Shown: positions 18,530 through 26,758 of the stretch, piece after piece
Numbering within the stretch: position 1 is the first letter of the stretch
Layout: every line of letters starts with the position of its first letter
Assembly: GCF_947488025.1 (NCBI RefSeq)
Contig: NZ_CANKYS010000005.1
Span: 186,001 to 250,000 of the forward strand
Length of the DNA stretch: 64,000 bases
From: an uncultured Nocardioides sp.
Lineage (GTDB): Bacteria; Actinomycetota; Actinomycetes; Propionibacteriales; Nocardioidaceae
Reading direction: 5' to 3'
Notes under the pieces: generated by a model
Seen by the model: only the letters and a program-made list of their open reading frames with translations
Database searches by the model: none
What the model was told of the DNA's origin: nothing
Program-made: the position numbers and the translations under genes

Positions 18530-19494
18530 CGGGTGAAGACGATCTTGCCGAAGACGTCGCCCTCCGCCATCGCGGCGAAGCCCTCGCGGGCATGCTCCAT
18601 CGGGATGGCCCGGTCGACGAGCGGCCGGGCGCCGGTCGCGTCGAGGAACTTCACCAGCAGGTCGAGCTCCTTGCGGGTGCCCATCGTCGAGCCGATGATC
18701 GAGAGCTGCTTGAAGAAGACGTGGGTCAGGCCCGCGTCGTCCACACTGGGACCCGAGGTCGTGCCGCTGATGACGATGCGGCCGCCGGGCCGCAGCGAGC
18801 GGACCGAGTGGGTCCAGGTGGCGCGGCCGACGGTCTCCATCACCGCGTCGACCTTGACCGGCAGGCGCTCGCCCGACTGGAACACCTCGTGCGCCCCGAG
18901 CTCGCGGGCCCGCTGGCGCTTGGCCTCGTCGCGGCTGGTGGCGAGGATCGTCAGGCCCGCCGCGCGGCCGAGCGTGATGAGCGCGGTGGCGACGCCGCCA
19001 CCGGCACCCTGCACCAGCACCGTCTCGCCCGGCGTGCAGCCGCCCTGCACGAAGAGCATCCGGTAGGCCGTCAGCCAGGCGGTGGGCAGGCAGGCCGCCT
19101 CTTCGAAGGAAAGCGAGGCGGGCTTGGGGACCAGGTTGCGACGCGGCACGACCACCTGGTCGGCGAAGGTGCCCTGGTGGCGCTCGGAGAGCAGCGACCG
19201 GCCCGGGTCGTCGGCCTCGTCACCGGTCCACCGGGGGTCGCTGATGACGCCGTGGACGACGACCTCGTTGCCGTCCTCGTCGACGCCCGCGGCGTCACAG
19301 CCGAGGATCATCGGCAGCGACTCCTCCCGCAGGCCCACGCCTCGCAGCGACCACAGGTCGTGGTGGTTGAGGCTGGCGGCCTTCACCGTCACCGTCGTCC
19401 ACCCGTCCGGCGCCTCGGGGGCGGGCCGCTCCCCCACCACCAGGCCGCTGAGCGGGTCGTCGGAGGAGAAGGACTCGGCGTAGACGGCGAACAT
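18526..19494 (-). CDS. Medium-chain (quinone oxidoreductase-like) dehydrogenase
   Basis: 322 residues of the MDR/zinc-binding dehydrogenase superfamily: GroES-like N-terminal domain (SLNHHDLWSLRG, MILGCDAAG), then a Rossmann domain with VLVQGAGGGVATALI. The structural-zinc cysteine cluster of alcohol dehydrogenases is absent, as in quinone-oxidoreductase/enoyl-reductase-like members. Co-transcribed with the SDR downstream. Substrate cannot be assigned from sequence. Confidence 0.88.
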   Translation of the reverse strand: MFAVYAESFSSDDPLSGLVVGERPAPEAPDGWTTVTVKAASLNHHDLWSLRGVGLREESLPMILGCDAAGVDEDGNEVVVHGVISDPRWTGDEADDPGRSLLSERHQGTFADQVVVPRRNLVPKPASLSFEEAACLPTAWLTAYRMLFVQGGCTPGETVLVQGAGGGVATALITLGRAAGLTILATSRDEAKRQRARELGAHEVFQSGERLPVKVDAVMETVGRATWTHSVRSLRPGGRIVISGTTSGPSVDDAGLTHVFFKQLSIIGSTMGTRKELDLLVKFLDATGARPLVDRAIPMEHAREGFAAMAEGDVFGKIVFTR

Positions 19495-19563
19495 GCTCCG
19501 ACCCTAGCGATCGGGACGAGTTATCCGGTTGCGGGTCCTGGTGACGACCGATTGGCTGGCTGC

Positions 19564-20805
19564 GTGAGCATCGACGTACGTCCCTCGGAGGACCCCGCGA
19601 AGTACCTGGCCACCGACCAGCTCGTCTGGTTCGGCGAGGTCACCGACGCCGACGCCGAGCACCTGCGGCTCGGGCTGCCGGCGGACCAGCGGTTCGTGGT
19701 CGACCTGCCCGACGGGCCCGACGACCTGCACAGCGGGATCTACGGCGTACGCCCGATGGAGATGTCGCTGCCCGGCGGCTCCGTCGTGCCGATCGCCGGC
19801 CTCACCTGGGTCGGCGTGCACCCCGACGCGCGGCGCCGCGGCGTCCTCGCCGCGATGATGTCCGACCACCTCGCCCGCACCCGCGACGCCGGGACCGCCC
19901 TCTCGGCGCTCCACGCGAGCGAGGCGGCCATCTACGGGCGCTTCGGCTACGGGACCGCGGTCCTCACTCACCAGGTCGCCCTCGGCCGCGGCACCACGTT
20001 CACCGCTCCCCACCTCGAGGCCGAGGCCGCCGCGACCACCACTCACCTGCTCGACATGGCCGCCCCCGGCGTGACCGAGCGGATGCGCGCCTGCCAGCTG
20101 GCCGCAGCGCCGGACTTCCCCGGCACGATCGTCGGCTCCCCGGACTTCTTCGCCCTCATGGCCCACGAGCCGCCGGAGCAGCTGCGCGACAAGGAGCGGC
20201 GCCGCATCCTCTTCGCCCGCCGCGACGGTCAGGACGTCGGGTTCACCGGCCTGCGGCGGGAGCACAAGTGGGAGAACGCGCGCCCGTCGGGCACCGTGGT
20301 CGTCGGCACCTTCTGCGGCGACCCCGCCGCGCGGCTCGCCCTCGCGCGCCGCGTCGTCGACCTCGACCTGATGGGCACGACCAAGCTGGAGAACGTCGGT
20401 CTCGACGACCCGCTCCTGGGCTGGATCGGCGGCCCGCGGGGCACCGGCAGCCTCCAGACCTGGGACAGCACCTGGGTCCGCCTCGTCGACGTCGAGGCCG
20501 CCTGGCCGCTGCGCTCCTACGAGGCCGACTGCGACGTCGTCGTCGAGGTGTCCGACCGCTACGCCCCCTGGAACGCCGGTCGCTGGCGGCTCACGGCCTC
20601 CTCCGGTGCCGGCTCGGCCACGCGCACCGACGCCGAGGCCGACCTCGCCCTCGACGTGTCCGTCCTCGGCGCCGGCTACCTCGGCCACCCGATCGGCGGG
20701 CTGCTCCGCGCCGGGCTCGTGCAGGAGCACCGCCCGGGGTCGTACGCCGACCTCGCGCGGGCGATGCGCACGACCGTCGCGCCGGAGCCGTCGATCGGGT
20801 TCTGA
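19564..20805 (+). CDS. Eis-like GNAT N-acetyltransferase
   Basis: 413 residues. An N-terminal GNAT domain with the acetyl-CoA loop VHPDARRRGVLAAMM, a second GNAT-like domain (LRREHKWENARPSG region) and a C-terminal sterol-carrier-like domain give the three-part layout of Eis (enhanced intracellular survival) proteins. The C-terminal carboxylate acts as the base in that family; here the protein ends PSIGF, as in Eis homologues. Family members acetylate aminoglycosides and proteins, but the natural substrate is unknown. GTG start at 19564. Confidence 0.88.
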   Translation: MSIDVRPSEDPAKYLATDQLVWFGEVTDADAEHLRLGLPADQRFVVDLPDGPDDLHSGIYGVRPMEMSLPGGSVVPIAGLTWVGVHPDARRRGVLAAMMSDHLARTRDAGTALSALHASEAAIYGRFGYGTAVLTHQVALGRGTTFTAPHLEAEAAATTTHLLDMAAPGVTERMRACQLAAAPDFPGTIVGSPDFFALMAHEPPEQLRDKERRRILFARRDGQDVGFTGLRREHKWENARPSGTVVVGTFCGDPAARLALARRVVDLDLMGTTKLENVGLDDPLLGWIGGPRGTGSLQTWDSTWVRLVDVEAAWPLRSYEADCDVVVEVSDRYAPWNAGRWRLTASSGAGSATRTDAEADLALDVSVLGAGYLGHPIGGLLRAGLVQEHRPGSYADLARAMRTTVAPEPSIGF

Positions 20806-20833
20806 GCGCGTCGGTGTCGCGCGTCGGCCCGCC

Positions 20834-21757
20834 TCAGAGGCGAACGCGGATGCGAGCCGTCCACGAGGCGGCGTCCGGGTCGTCGACGTCGGTGACGGCG
20901 AGGAGGGTCACCAGCCCCGCCTCGGCCTCCAGCACCGTGAGCCCCTCGACCTTGAGCACGCTCCCCTGGTGGCGGGGCAGTCGCACCACCGCGGCGACCA
21001 GGTCGCCACGGAGCAGCGCCAGGGCCGTCGCCGTCACGGGGCCGTCGTCGCGGGCGTTCGGGCTGTCCTCCGCCGCTGCGCTGGCGACGAGGTCACCGTT
21101 CGGCAGGTGGACGACGTCAGTGATTGCCAGACCGACGCCGTCCGCGGACCCGAGGTCGTAGCGACGAGGACGCGAGACCCTCAGGTCGGCTGCGCCCACC
21201 TCGCCACGCGCGCCCGCCACGGCTGCCGCCAGGTCCAGGTCGACGCTTCCTGACGGCAGACCTGCTGACGGCAGTCCGCGGTGGAACCACCGCAGGCTGT
21301 CCCCGACGACGCACGCACCCTCGAGGTTCAGCTCGTCGGGCTCGACGTCCAACGTGGCTGCGACCACCGCGTACACCCCGGTCATGTCCGCGACCACGAC
21401 GTCCGGCTCGCCGTCGTCCCCGAGCCGCACCAGGCACCACCGCATCCGTCGCGAGGACGACCCGGATCCCATCAGGAGCACCGCCTCCACGCCGTCCACC
21501 GACACCCGGCACGCCGCCTCGAGGTCCGGCTTGAGGTGCTTGGTGCCGGACTCCTCGTCGAACTCCTCGTGCCCGTCCACGGGCGCGAGGAGGCGGACCC
21601 GGGTGACGCCACCGTCCGGGCGGGACCACGCCGCGTAGGTCGCGTCGTCCGAGACCACGAGGTGTCCGTCACCGAAGGCCACGACCGCCGAGGCCGCCCG
21701 CACCGGGGTCCCGTCGTCGAAGCGCAGGCGGTCCGTCTCCGCCACCTCGATCTCCAT
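20834..21757 (-). CDS. Uncharacterised protein, possibly beta-propeller-like
   Basis: 307 residues, no signal peptide or membrane helix. It contains GTKHLKPDLEAAC, the phrase LLMGSGSSSRRMRW, and HLPNGDLVASAAAED, suggesting repeated beta strands as in a propeller. The stretch LKPDLEAAC with MGSGSS recurs in uncharacterised bacterial proteins that I cannot name with confidence. The start at 21757 (ATG GAG ATC) is chosen over a longer frame that would read back through the malic enzyme region. No functional clue from neighbours. Confidence 0.7.
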   Translation of the reverse strand: MEIEVAETDRLRFDDGTPVRAASAVVAFGDGHLVVSDDATYAAWSRPDGGVTRVRLLAPVDGHEEFDEESGTKHLKPDLEAACRVSVDGVEAVLLMGSGSSSRRMRWCLVRLGDDGEPDVVVADMTGVYAVVAATLDVEPDELNLEGACVVGDSLRWFHRGLPSAGLPSGSVDLDLAAAVAGARGEVGAADLRVSRPRRYDLGSADGVGLAITDVVHLPNGDLVASAAAEDSPNARDDGPVTATALALLRGDLVAAVVRLPRHQGSVLKVEGLTVLEAEAGLVTLLAVTDVDDPDAASWTARIRVRL

Positions 21758-21798
21758 GTCCCGATGCTGCCAGACACGACGCCCGGCCGGCGGGCCGG

Positions 21799-22971
21799 TC
21801 AGCGGCGGGCGACCCCGTCGCGCCGGGCGGCGTCCGCCACCGCGGAGCGCACGGCTCCCGGCACGCGCGGGTCGAAGGGCGACGGGATGACCAGGTCCTC
21901 GCTGAGGTCGTCGCCGACGAGCTCGGCGAGGGCGGTCGCAGCGGCGACCTTCATCCCCTCGGTGATGGCGGTGGCGTGGACGTCGAAGGCGCCGCGGAAG
22001 ATGCCGGGGAACGCGAGCACGTTGTTGATCTGGTTGGGGAAGTCCGAGCGTCCGGTGGCGACGACCCGGGCGTACTTGTGCGCCAGGTCGGGGTGCACCT
22101 CGGGGGTCGGGTTGGCCAGGCCGAAGATGATCGCGTCGGCGGCCATCGAGGCCACGATCTCCTCGGGCACCTGTCCGCCCGAGACGCCGATGTAGACGTC
22201 GGCACCGGCCATCACGTCGGCCAGCGTGCCGCTGCGCCCGAAGTGGTCGGCCGTGTCGCGCGCGAGCGCGGCCTTCACGGGGGTCAGGTCGGACCGCGCC
22301 GAGTTGAGCACGCCCTGCCGGTCGAGGACCGCGATGTCCTTGATGCCGGCCTCGAGCAGGATGCGCGCCACCGCCACCCCGGCGGCACCGGCGCCCTGCA
22401 CCACCACTCGGACGGTCGCGGCGTCGCGCCCGGTCAGGCGCAGCGCGTTGGTCAACGCGGCCAGCGCGACGACGGCCGTGCCGTGCTGGTCGTCGTGGAA
22501 GACCGGGATGTCGAGGCGCTCCTTGAGCCGGGCCTCGATCTCGAAGCACCGTGGCGCCGAGATGTCCTCGAGGTTGATCCCCCCGAAGCTCGGCGCGAGG
22601 CGCACGACGGTCTCGATGATCTCCTCGACGTCGGTGGTGTCGAGGCAGATCGGCACGGCGTCGACCCCGCCGAACTGCTTGAACAGCACGGCCTTGCCCT
22701 CCATCACCGGCATCGCGGCGGCGGGGCCGATGTCGCCCAGGCCGAGCACGGCGGTGCCGTCGGTGATGACGGCGACCGTGTTGGGCACCCACGTGTAGTA
22801 CTGGGTCAGCGACGGGTCGGCCGCGATCGCCTCGCACACCCGCGCGACACCGGGGGTGTAGGCGAGGGACAGCTCGTCGGGCCCGGTCAGCGCGGCCGTC
22901 GAGTGGATCTCCATCTTGCCGCCGACGTGCAGGTCGAAGACGGGGTCGCCGGCGTGCGGGTGCGAAGCCAT
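21799..22971 (-). CDS. NAD(P)-dependent malic enzyme
   Basis: 390 residues, the short bacterial form of malic enzyme that decarboxylates malate to pyruvate. Motifs: LAYTPGVARVCEAI with the active-site tyrosine, MPVMEGKAVLFKQFGGVDA with the catalytic lysine, HDDQHGTAVVALAAL with the metal-binding aspartates, the Rossmann loop VQGAGAAGVAVARIL, and FGLANPTPEV. The ATG at 22971 fits the family; the frame stays open 5' over the divergent sod locus but that is read-through. It links the TCA cycle to pyruvate. Confidence 0.95.
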   Translation of the reverse strand: MASHPHAGDPVFDLHVGGKMEIHSTAALTGPDELSLAYTPGVARVCEAIAADPSLTQYYTWVPNTVAVITDGTAVLGLGDIGPAAAMPVMEGKAVLFKQFGGVDAVPICLDTTDVEEIIETVVRLAPSFGGINLEDISAPRCFEIEARLKERLDIPVFHDDQHGTAVVALAALTNALRLTGRDAATVRVVVQGAGAAGVAVARILLEAGIKDIAVLDRQGVLNSARSDLTPVKAALARDTADHFGRSGTLADVMAGADVYIGVSGGQVPEEIVASMAADAIIFGLANPTPEVHPDLAHKYARVVATGRSDFPNQINNVLAFPGIFRGAFDVHATAITEGMKVAAATALAELVGDDLSEDLVIPSPFDPRVPGAVRSAVADAARRDGVARR

Positions 22972-22991
22972 GCCCGGGATACTGGCACAGG

Positions 22992-23372
22992 TCAGGGCCG
23001 CGGGAGCCTGCGTCCCATGCGTGGGGAAGGCCACACCCGCAGGCGTACGACGGCCAGCACGTCGGCCTCGGGCACGGGTCCGCGGTGGCGCGAGTCGACG
23101 CCCTCGCCGGGGTTGTCGCTCAGCAGCCACCAGCCGGCTGCGCCGGAGCGCGTACGACGTCGTTCGACCGCGCGCTTGACCGCCACCGTGCCGTCGGCGA
23201 ACCGGGCGACGACGAGGTCGCCGGACCGGGGCGAGGCGCCGTACCGGACGAGGAGCAGGTCGCCCTCGCGCAGCGTCGGGAGCATCGAACGACCCCGGAC
23301 GGCGGCCGTCCCGAACGGGGGTCCGGAGCGTCCACCCCGAGGGGCGGGACCCCGCTGCCGACGCCTCTCCAC
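22992..23372 (-). CDS. sodX: Nickel superoxide dismutase maturation protease (SodX)
   Basis: 126 residues of the S24/S26 (signal-peptidase-like) fold. The nucleophile serine is in RGRSMLPTLREGD (S29) and the general-base lysine in DGTVAVKRAVE (K66). No membrane anchor is visible, as expected for a cytosolic protease that trims the SodN propeptide to expose the nickel-binding His-Cys end. It is divergent from sodN with 50 bases between the starts. The GTG start at 23372 has no obvious RBS. Confidence 0.9.
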   Translation of the reverse strand: MERRRQRGPAPRGGRSGPPFGTAAVRGRSMLPTLREGDLLLVRYGASPRSGDLVVARFADGTVAVKRAVERRRTRSGAAGWWLLSDNPGEGVDSRHRGPVPEADVLAVVRLRVWPSPRMGRRLPRP

Positions 23373-23422
23373 GCGGAGTAGTGTCGCAGGAGAGCAATTC
23401 CCCGACGTTCGAGAGGTTGCAC

Positions 23423-23824
23423 ATGCTTCGCACTTTCTTCGCCCCGACCATCGAGGTCTCGGCCCACTGCGACCTGCCCTGCGGTGTCTACGACCCCGCC
23501 CAGGCGCGCATCGAGGCCGAGTCGATCAAGGGCATCATCGCCAAGGTCGCCGACAACGACGACCCCGACTTCCGCACCCGCGCGATCCTCATCAAGGAGC
23601 AGCGCTCGGAGCTCGTCAAGCACCACCTCTGGGTGCTGTGGACCGACTACTTCAAGCCCCCGCACTTCGAGAAGTACCCCCAGCTGCACACGCTGGTCAA
23701 CGAGGCCACCAAGCTGGCCGGTGCCTCCGGCACCAAGGGCGAGCTCGACGCCGGCAAGGCCGACGAGCTGCTTGCCAAGATCGACGAGATCGCGGAGATC
23801 TTCTGGGAGACGAAGAAGGCCTGA
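23423..23824 (+). CDS. sodN: Nickel-containing superoxide dismutase
   Basis: 133 residues. A 14-residue propeptide (MLRTFFAPTIEVSA) precedes the mature start HCDLPCGVYDP, the nickel hook in which His1, Cys2 and Cys6 bind the metal. The rest matches the four-helix protein, including HHLWVLWTDYFKPPHFEKYP and the end IFWETKKA. Dismutates superoxide in the cytoplasm as a homohexamer. The ATG at 23423 is chosen because GAGAGG lies about 6 bases upstream and it gives the usual propeptide; a GTG at 23381 is also in frame. Confidence 0.97.
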   Translation: MLRTFFAPTIEVSAHCDLPCGVYDPAQARIEAESIKGIIAKVADNDDPDFRTRAILIKEQRSELVKHHLWVLWTDYFKPPHFEKYPQLHTLVNEATKLAGASGTKGELDAGKADELLAKIDEIAEIFWETKKA

Positions 23825-23841
23825 ACGAAGTGAAGGCCTGA
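23810..23841 (+). repeat. Tandem duplication of the sodN 3' end
   Basis: ACGAAGAAGGCCTGA (23810-23824), which includes the sodN stop, is followed at once by ACGAAGTGAAGGCCTGA (23825-23841). The second copy carries a two-base insertion. It lies outside the reading frame, between the stop and the terminator hairpin. Confidence 0.7.
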
Positions 23842-23846
23842 GCGCA

Positions 23847-23876
23847 CGCCGCACCGACCTCCGGGTCGGTGCGGCG
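23847..23876 (+). terminator. Strong hairpin terminator after sodN
   Basis: Perfect 13-bp stem CGCCGCACCGACC / GGTCGGTGCGGCG with the stable tetraloop TCCG, followed by TTCTGC. It starts 22 bases after the sodN stop and ends sodN transcription before the next gene. Confidence 0.85.
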
Positions 23877-23933
23877 TTCTGCATGTCCGCCCCCTCCTCG
23901 CTGGCTAGGCTCCGCCCAGCAGAGGGAGGGTCG

Positions 23934-24590
23934 ATGATCGAGCAGGTCATGCTGCGTGACGGCACGGACGCATTCGTCGTGCCGCTGGAGCACACCGACC
24001 GGGCCGCGCTGATGGCCGAGTTCGAGACGCTCTCCCCCGAGTCGCAGCGCCGCCGGTTCCTCGCCCCGATCAGGCACCTCAGCGACGCCATGCTGGACCA
24101 CCTCGTCGACGACGTCGACGGCGTCGACCACATCGCCCTCGTGCTGTGTGCGGAGACGAGTCCCGGCGTCTACGACCCCGTCGCACTGGCGCGGATGGTG
24201 CGCTACGCCGACGCCACCGACGCGGCCGACCTCGCCGTCACCGTCAAAGACGAGTGGCAGGGCCGCGGCGTCGCCACCACGCTCCTCGAGGTGCTCGTGC
24301 GCAGCCGTCCGGTGGGCGTGGACCGCATCGTCACCGAGGTCCTCCAGGACAACCCGGCGTCGCTGCAGATGCTCCGCCGGCTCGGTCCGGTGGAGCTGGA
24401 GGACGAGGGCAACGGGGTGTACGGCGTGGTGGTCGAGCTCGCGCCGCTGGCCTCGGTCGACGCTGCCGCGGGTACGCCGTCGCCGGTGCGGGTGGCACGG
24501 AGCGGGGGCAGACCGACCCCGCTGCTGCACGCGCCCCACCACCGGAACGAGCTCCGCACGCGCGACCAGGTGTGTCCGTGGTTCCACTGA
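23934..24590 (+). CDS. GNAT-family acetyltransferase
   Basis: 218 residues. The GNAT core shows FETLSPESQRRRF near the start, as in protein-lysine acetyltransferases of the Pat type, and the acetyl-CoA loop VKDEWQGRGVATTLLEVLV. The last 45 residues are a polar, probably disordered tail with HAPHHRNELRTR. The ATG at 23934 has AGAGGGAGGG upstream. Substrate unknown; there is no cyclic-nucleotide domain. Confidence 0.85.
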   Translation: MIEQVMLRDGTDAFVVPLEHTDRAALMAEFETLSPESQRRRFLAPIRHLSDAMLDHLVDDVDGVDHIALVLCAETSPGVYDPVALARMVRYADATDAADLAVTVKDEWQGRGVATTLLEVLVRSRPVGVDRIVTEVLQDNPASLQMLRRLGPVELEDEGNGVYGVVVELAPLASVDAAAGTPSPVRVARSGGRPTPLLHAPHHRNELRTRDQVCPWFH

Positions 24591-24645
24591 TCGTGACGGC
24601 TAGGGTGTGCGGAGCATCGGCCTCGAGGACGGGACATTGACGCAG

Positions 24646-25062
24646 ATGGCAGACAACACGGGGGCATCTCGCGCCGACGTCGAGCTCCGGCTCCCCGCCG
24701 AGGGGGCCTTCGCGACGATCGTCCGGACCACGGCGGCGGGCCTCGCCGCCCGGCTCGACTTCACCATCGACGACATCGAGGACCTGCGCATCGCCATCGG
24801 CGAGGCGAGCGCGCTCGCCATCCCCGAGGCCGACCCCGGCACCGACCTCGTCGCGGCCTTCTGGATCGGTCCCGGTTCGATGACCGTCGAGCTGCAGGTC
24901 GAGGCGATCGACGACCCCCCGCTCGACACCGAGAGCTTCGCCTGGCAGGTGCTCGACACGATGGCGCAGGACGCGTCGGCAGGAGCCGAGAGGGGACGCT
25001 TCCGCGTCCGCTTCACGGTGACGTCGGCGGTCGCTGCGGGAATGACAGGTGCCGAGCTCTGA
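24646..25062 (+). CDS. Anti-sigma factor, RsbW/UsfX-like ATPase-fold kinase
   Basis: 138 residues from the ATG at 24646; TTG 24637 and GTG 24607 in frame are alternatives, with GAGGACGGG better placed for the TTG. The HATPase_c pattern starts with ELRLPAEGAFATIVRTTAAGL and DIEDLRIAIGEAS. It should hold the downstream SigF-type sigma factor inactive and release it by partner switching. The N-box reads EASALAI, lacking the asparagine (EAxxNA) that usually binds Mg-ATP, so kinase activity is uncertain. One base separates its stop from the sigma factor ATG. Confidence 0.85.
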   Translation: MADNTGASRADVELRLPAEGAFATIVRTTAAGLAARLDFTIDDIEDLRIAIGEASALAIPEADPGTDLVAAFWIGPGSMTVELQVEAIDDPPLDTESFAWQVLDTMAQDASAGAERGRFRVRFTVTSAVAAGMTGAEL

Positions 25063-25063
25063 C

Positions 25064-25912
25064 ATGAGCCGAGACACGGGGGACACGGGGGACGACACGG
25101 CAGCCGAGGCTGCCCGGGACCACGAGGTCGACGACGACGTCGCGACCAGCGGTCTCGACCACGTACGCACGCGCAGCGCCGAGCTGTTCGGCGTGCTGCG
25201 CGACGACGGGGCGAGCAGCGCCGCGCGGGCGCTCGCGCGCGACGACCTGGTGCACCTGCACCTGTCGCTGGTGGAGCACTGCGCCCGCCGCTTCCGCAAC
25301 CGCGGCGAGCCGTTCGAGGACCTCGTGCAGGTCGGCACCATCGGCCTGATCAAGGCCGTCGACCGCTTCGAGACCGACCGCGGCGTGGAGTTCTCGACCT
25401 ACGCGACGCCGACGGTGATCGGCGAGATCAAGCGCCACTTCCGCGACAAGGGCTGGGCGATCCGGGTGCCGCGCCGCCTGCAGGAGCTGCGGATGCAGAT
25501 CGGCGGCGCCACCGGCGAGCTGACCCAGAAGCTGGGCCGCTCCCCCACCCCACGCGAGCTGGCCGAGGTCATCGGCTGCACGGTGGAGGAGATCATGGAG
25601 GGCATCGAGTCCTCCCACGCCTACGCGACGCTGTCGCTCGACGCCTCGGACGACAGCGACGACGGGCCCCCGGCGATGCTCGCCACGCTCGGGGTCGAGG
25701 ACGCCAACATCGAGCACGTCGAGGTTCGCGAGTCGATCAAGCCGCTGCTCGACGGCCTCGGCGAGCGCGAGAAGCGGATCCTGCTCCTGCGCTTCTTCAA
25801 GAACATGACGCAGTCCCAGATCGCCGAGGAGATCGGCGTCTCCCAGATGCACGTCTCCCGCCTGCTGACGCGCACGCTCGCCCAGCTGCGTACGTCGCTC
25901 GAGGCCGACTGA
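25064..25912 (+). CDS. sigF: SigF/SigB-family RNA polymerase sigma factor
   Basis: 282 residues with regions 2, 3 and 4: DLVQVGTIGLIKAVDRF (2.1-2.2), FSTYATPTVIGEIKRHFRDKGW (2.3-2.4), RVPRRLQEL (3), and the helix-turn-helix MTQSQIAEEIGVSQMHVSRLL (4.2). This is the group 3 stress/differentiation type paired with an RsbW-like anti-sigma, as in usfX-sigF of mycobacteria. An acidic leader of about 50 residues precedes region 1.2. GTG 25049 would add five residues. Directs stress or stationary-phase promoters by analogy. Confidence 0.93.
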   Translation: MSRDTGDTGDDTAAEAARDHEVDDDVATSGLDHVRTRSAELFGVLRDDGASSAARALARDDLVHLHLSLVEHCARRFRNRGEPFEDLVQVGTIGLIKAVDRFETDRGVEFSTYATPTVIGEIKRHFRDKGWAIRVPRRLQELRMQIGGATGELTQKLGRSPTPRELAEVIGCTVEEIMEGIESSHAYATLSLDASDDSDDGPPAMLATLGVEDANIEHVEVRESIKPLLDGLGEREKRILLLRFFKNMTQSQIAEEIGVSQMHVSRLLTRTLAQLRTSLEAD

Positions 25913-25929
25913 CCCGACCGGTCGGCCGG

Positions 25930-26349
25930 CTACTCCTCGAGCCGGGCGTCCTGCTCCAGCACCTGCGTGGTCGCCGGGTGGAGCAGGCCCGCGATGACCA
26001 CGAGCCCGCCGATCGCGAGCCCGACCGCCACGAGCGTGGTGGGGGCGTCGCGGAAGTTCCACGCCAGGCCGAGCTGGATCAGCTGGGCCATCACGACCGG
26101 GCCCCGGGCCCAGCGTCGTCCCCTCCACAGCGACCAGGCGCACCACGCCAGTCCCGCCGCAGCCACGAGGAAGAACGCCGTGGTGGTGAGCCCCATCGTG
26201 AGCCGGATCGAGCGGAGGTTCGCCACCTCGAGGACGGCGAGCACGAGGAGCAGGAGGGCCTCCACAGCGACCAGCGCAGCCGCTACCGCGAGCGGGGGCG
26301 GCACGGTAAGGTCTCGGCCACGGGGATCCACCGGAGGCGTAACGGTCAC
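25930..26349 (-). CDS. Small integral membrane protein
   Basis: About 139 residues with four hydrophobic helices (LAVAAALVAVEALLLLVLAV; GLTTTAFFLVAAAGLAWCAW; VVMAQLIQLGLAW; LVAVGLAIGGLVVIAGLL). RGRRWARGP between helices 2 and 3 suggests a positively charged cytoplasmic loop. The pattern is seen in many uncharacterised actinobacterial membrane proteins. Convergent with the sigma gene; start uncertain (GTG 26349 chosen). Confidence 0.7.
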   Translation of the reverse strand: MTVTPPVDPRGRDLTVPPPLAVAAALVAVEALLLLVLAVLEVANLRSIRLTMGLTTTAFFLVAAAGLAWCAWSLWRGRRWARGPVVMAQLIQLGLAWNFRDAPTTLVAVGLAIGGLVVIAGLLHPATTQVLEQDARLEE

Positions 26350-26395
26350 CGGCCAACAGTAGTTGTGACGGACACGACCAGCAGCGGGGGTTGTG

Positions 26396-26405
26396 TGAAC
26401 GTTCA
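26396..26405. promoter_or_regulatory. Palindrome in the whiB1 leader region
   Basis: TGAACGTTCA is a perfect 10-bp palindrome about 100 bases before the whiB1 start, within GTGTGAACGTTCAAATG. whiB1 of mycobacteria is under Crp control through TGTGA-type sites; only the left half here resembles that, so identity with a Crp box is not supported. Confidence 0.3.
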
Positions 26406-26504
26406 AATGTTGTCAGTCTGGTCGCTGCGCTGTCAGGCGCCCGGGCCCGGCTGAACGTCCGCAAACAGCAACCGACGTGATGTGAAAGAGGGATCCCCCA
26501 CCCC

Positions 26505-26756
26505 ATGGATTGGCGCAGCCGCTCTGCATGCCTCGACGAGGACCCCGAGCTGTTCTTCCCCATCGGCAACACCGGTCCCGCGATCCTCCAGATCGAGGAG
26601 GCCAAGCAGGTGTGCCGCCGCTGCGAGGTGCGCGAGCAGTGCCTCGCGTGGGCCCTCGAGGCCGGCCAGGACCACGGTGTGTGGGGTGGCCTCAGCGAGG
26701 ACGAGCGGCGCGCGCTCAAGCGCCGCAACGCCCGGGCCCGCATCCGCACGGCCTGA
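26505..26756 (+). CDS. whiB1: WhiB1/WblE-type iron-sulfur transcription factor
   Basis: 83 residues. Four cysteines (C9, C37, C40, C46) in the WhiB order C-(27)-CxxC-(5)-C hold a [4Fe-4S] cluster; the GVWGG turn and the basic tail DERRALKRRNARAR follow. The N-terminal phrase DEDPELFFPIGNTGPA places it in the WhiB1 subgroup, essential in mycobacteria, where the cluster senses nitric oxide and the protein binds the primary sigma factor. Synteny with the PdtaS kinase next door supports this. Confidence 0.96.
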   Translation: MDWRSRSACLDEDPELFFPIGNTGPAILQIEEAKQVCRRCEVREQCLAWALEAGQDHGVWGGLSEDERRALKRRNARARIRTA

Positions 26757-26758
26757 CC

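Noticed and set aside
25914..25925. Palindrome CCGACCGGTCGG after the sigF gene as terminator
   Set aside because: Only six base pairs with no loop and no T run; too weak to list.
26391..26408. Crp box upstream of whiB1
   Set aside because: Only the TGTGA half fits; the right half does not read TCACA at the required distance.
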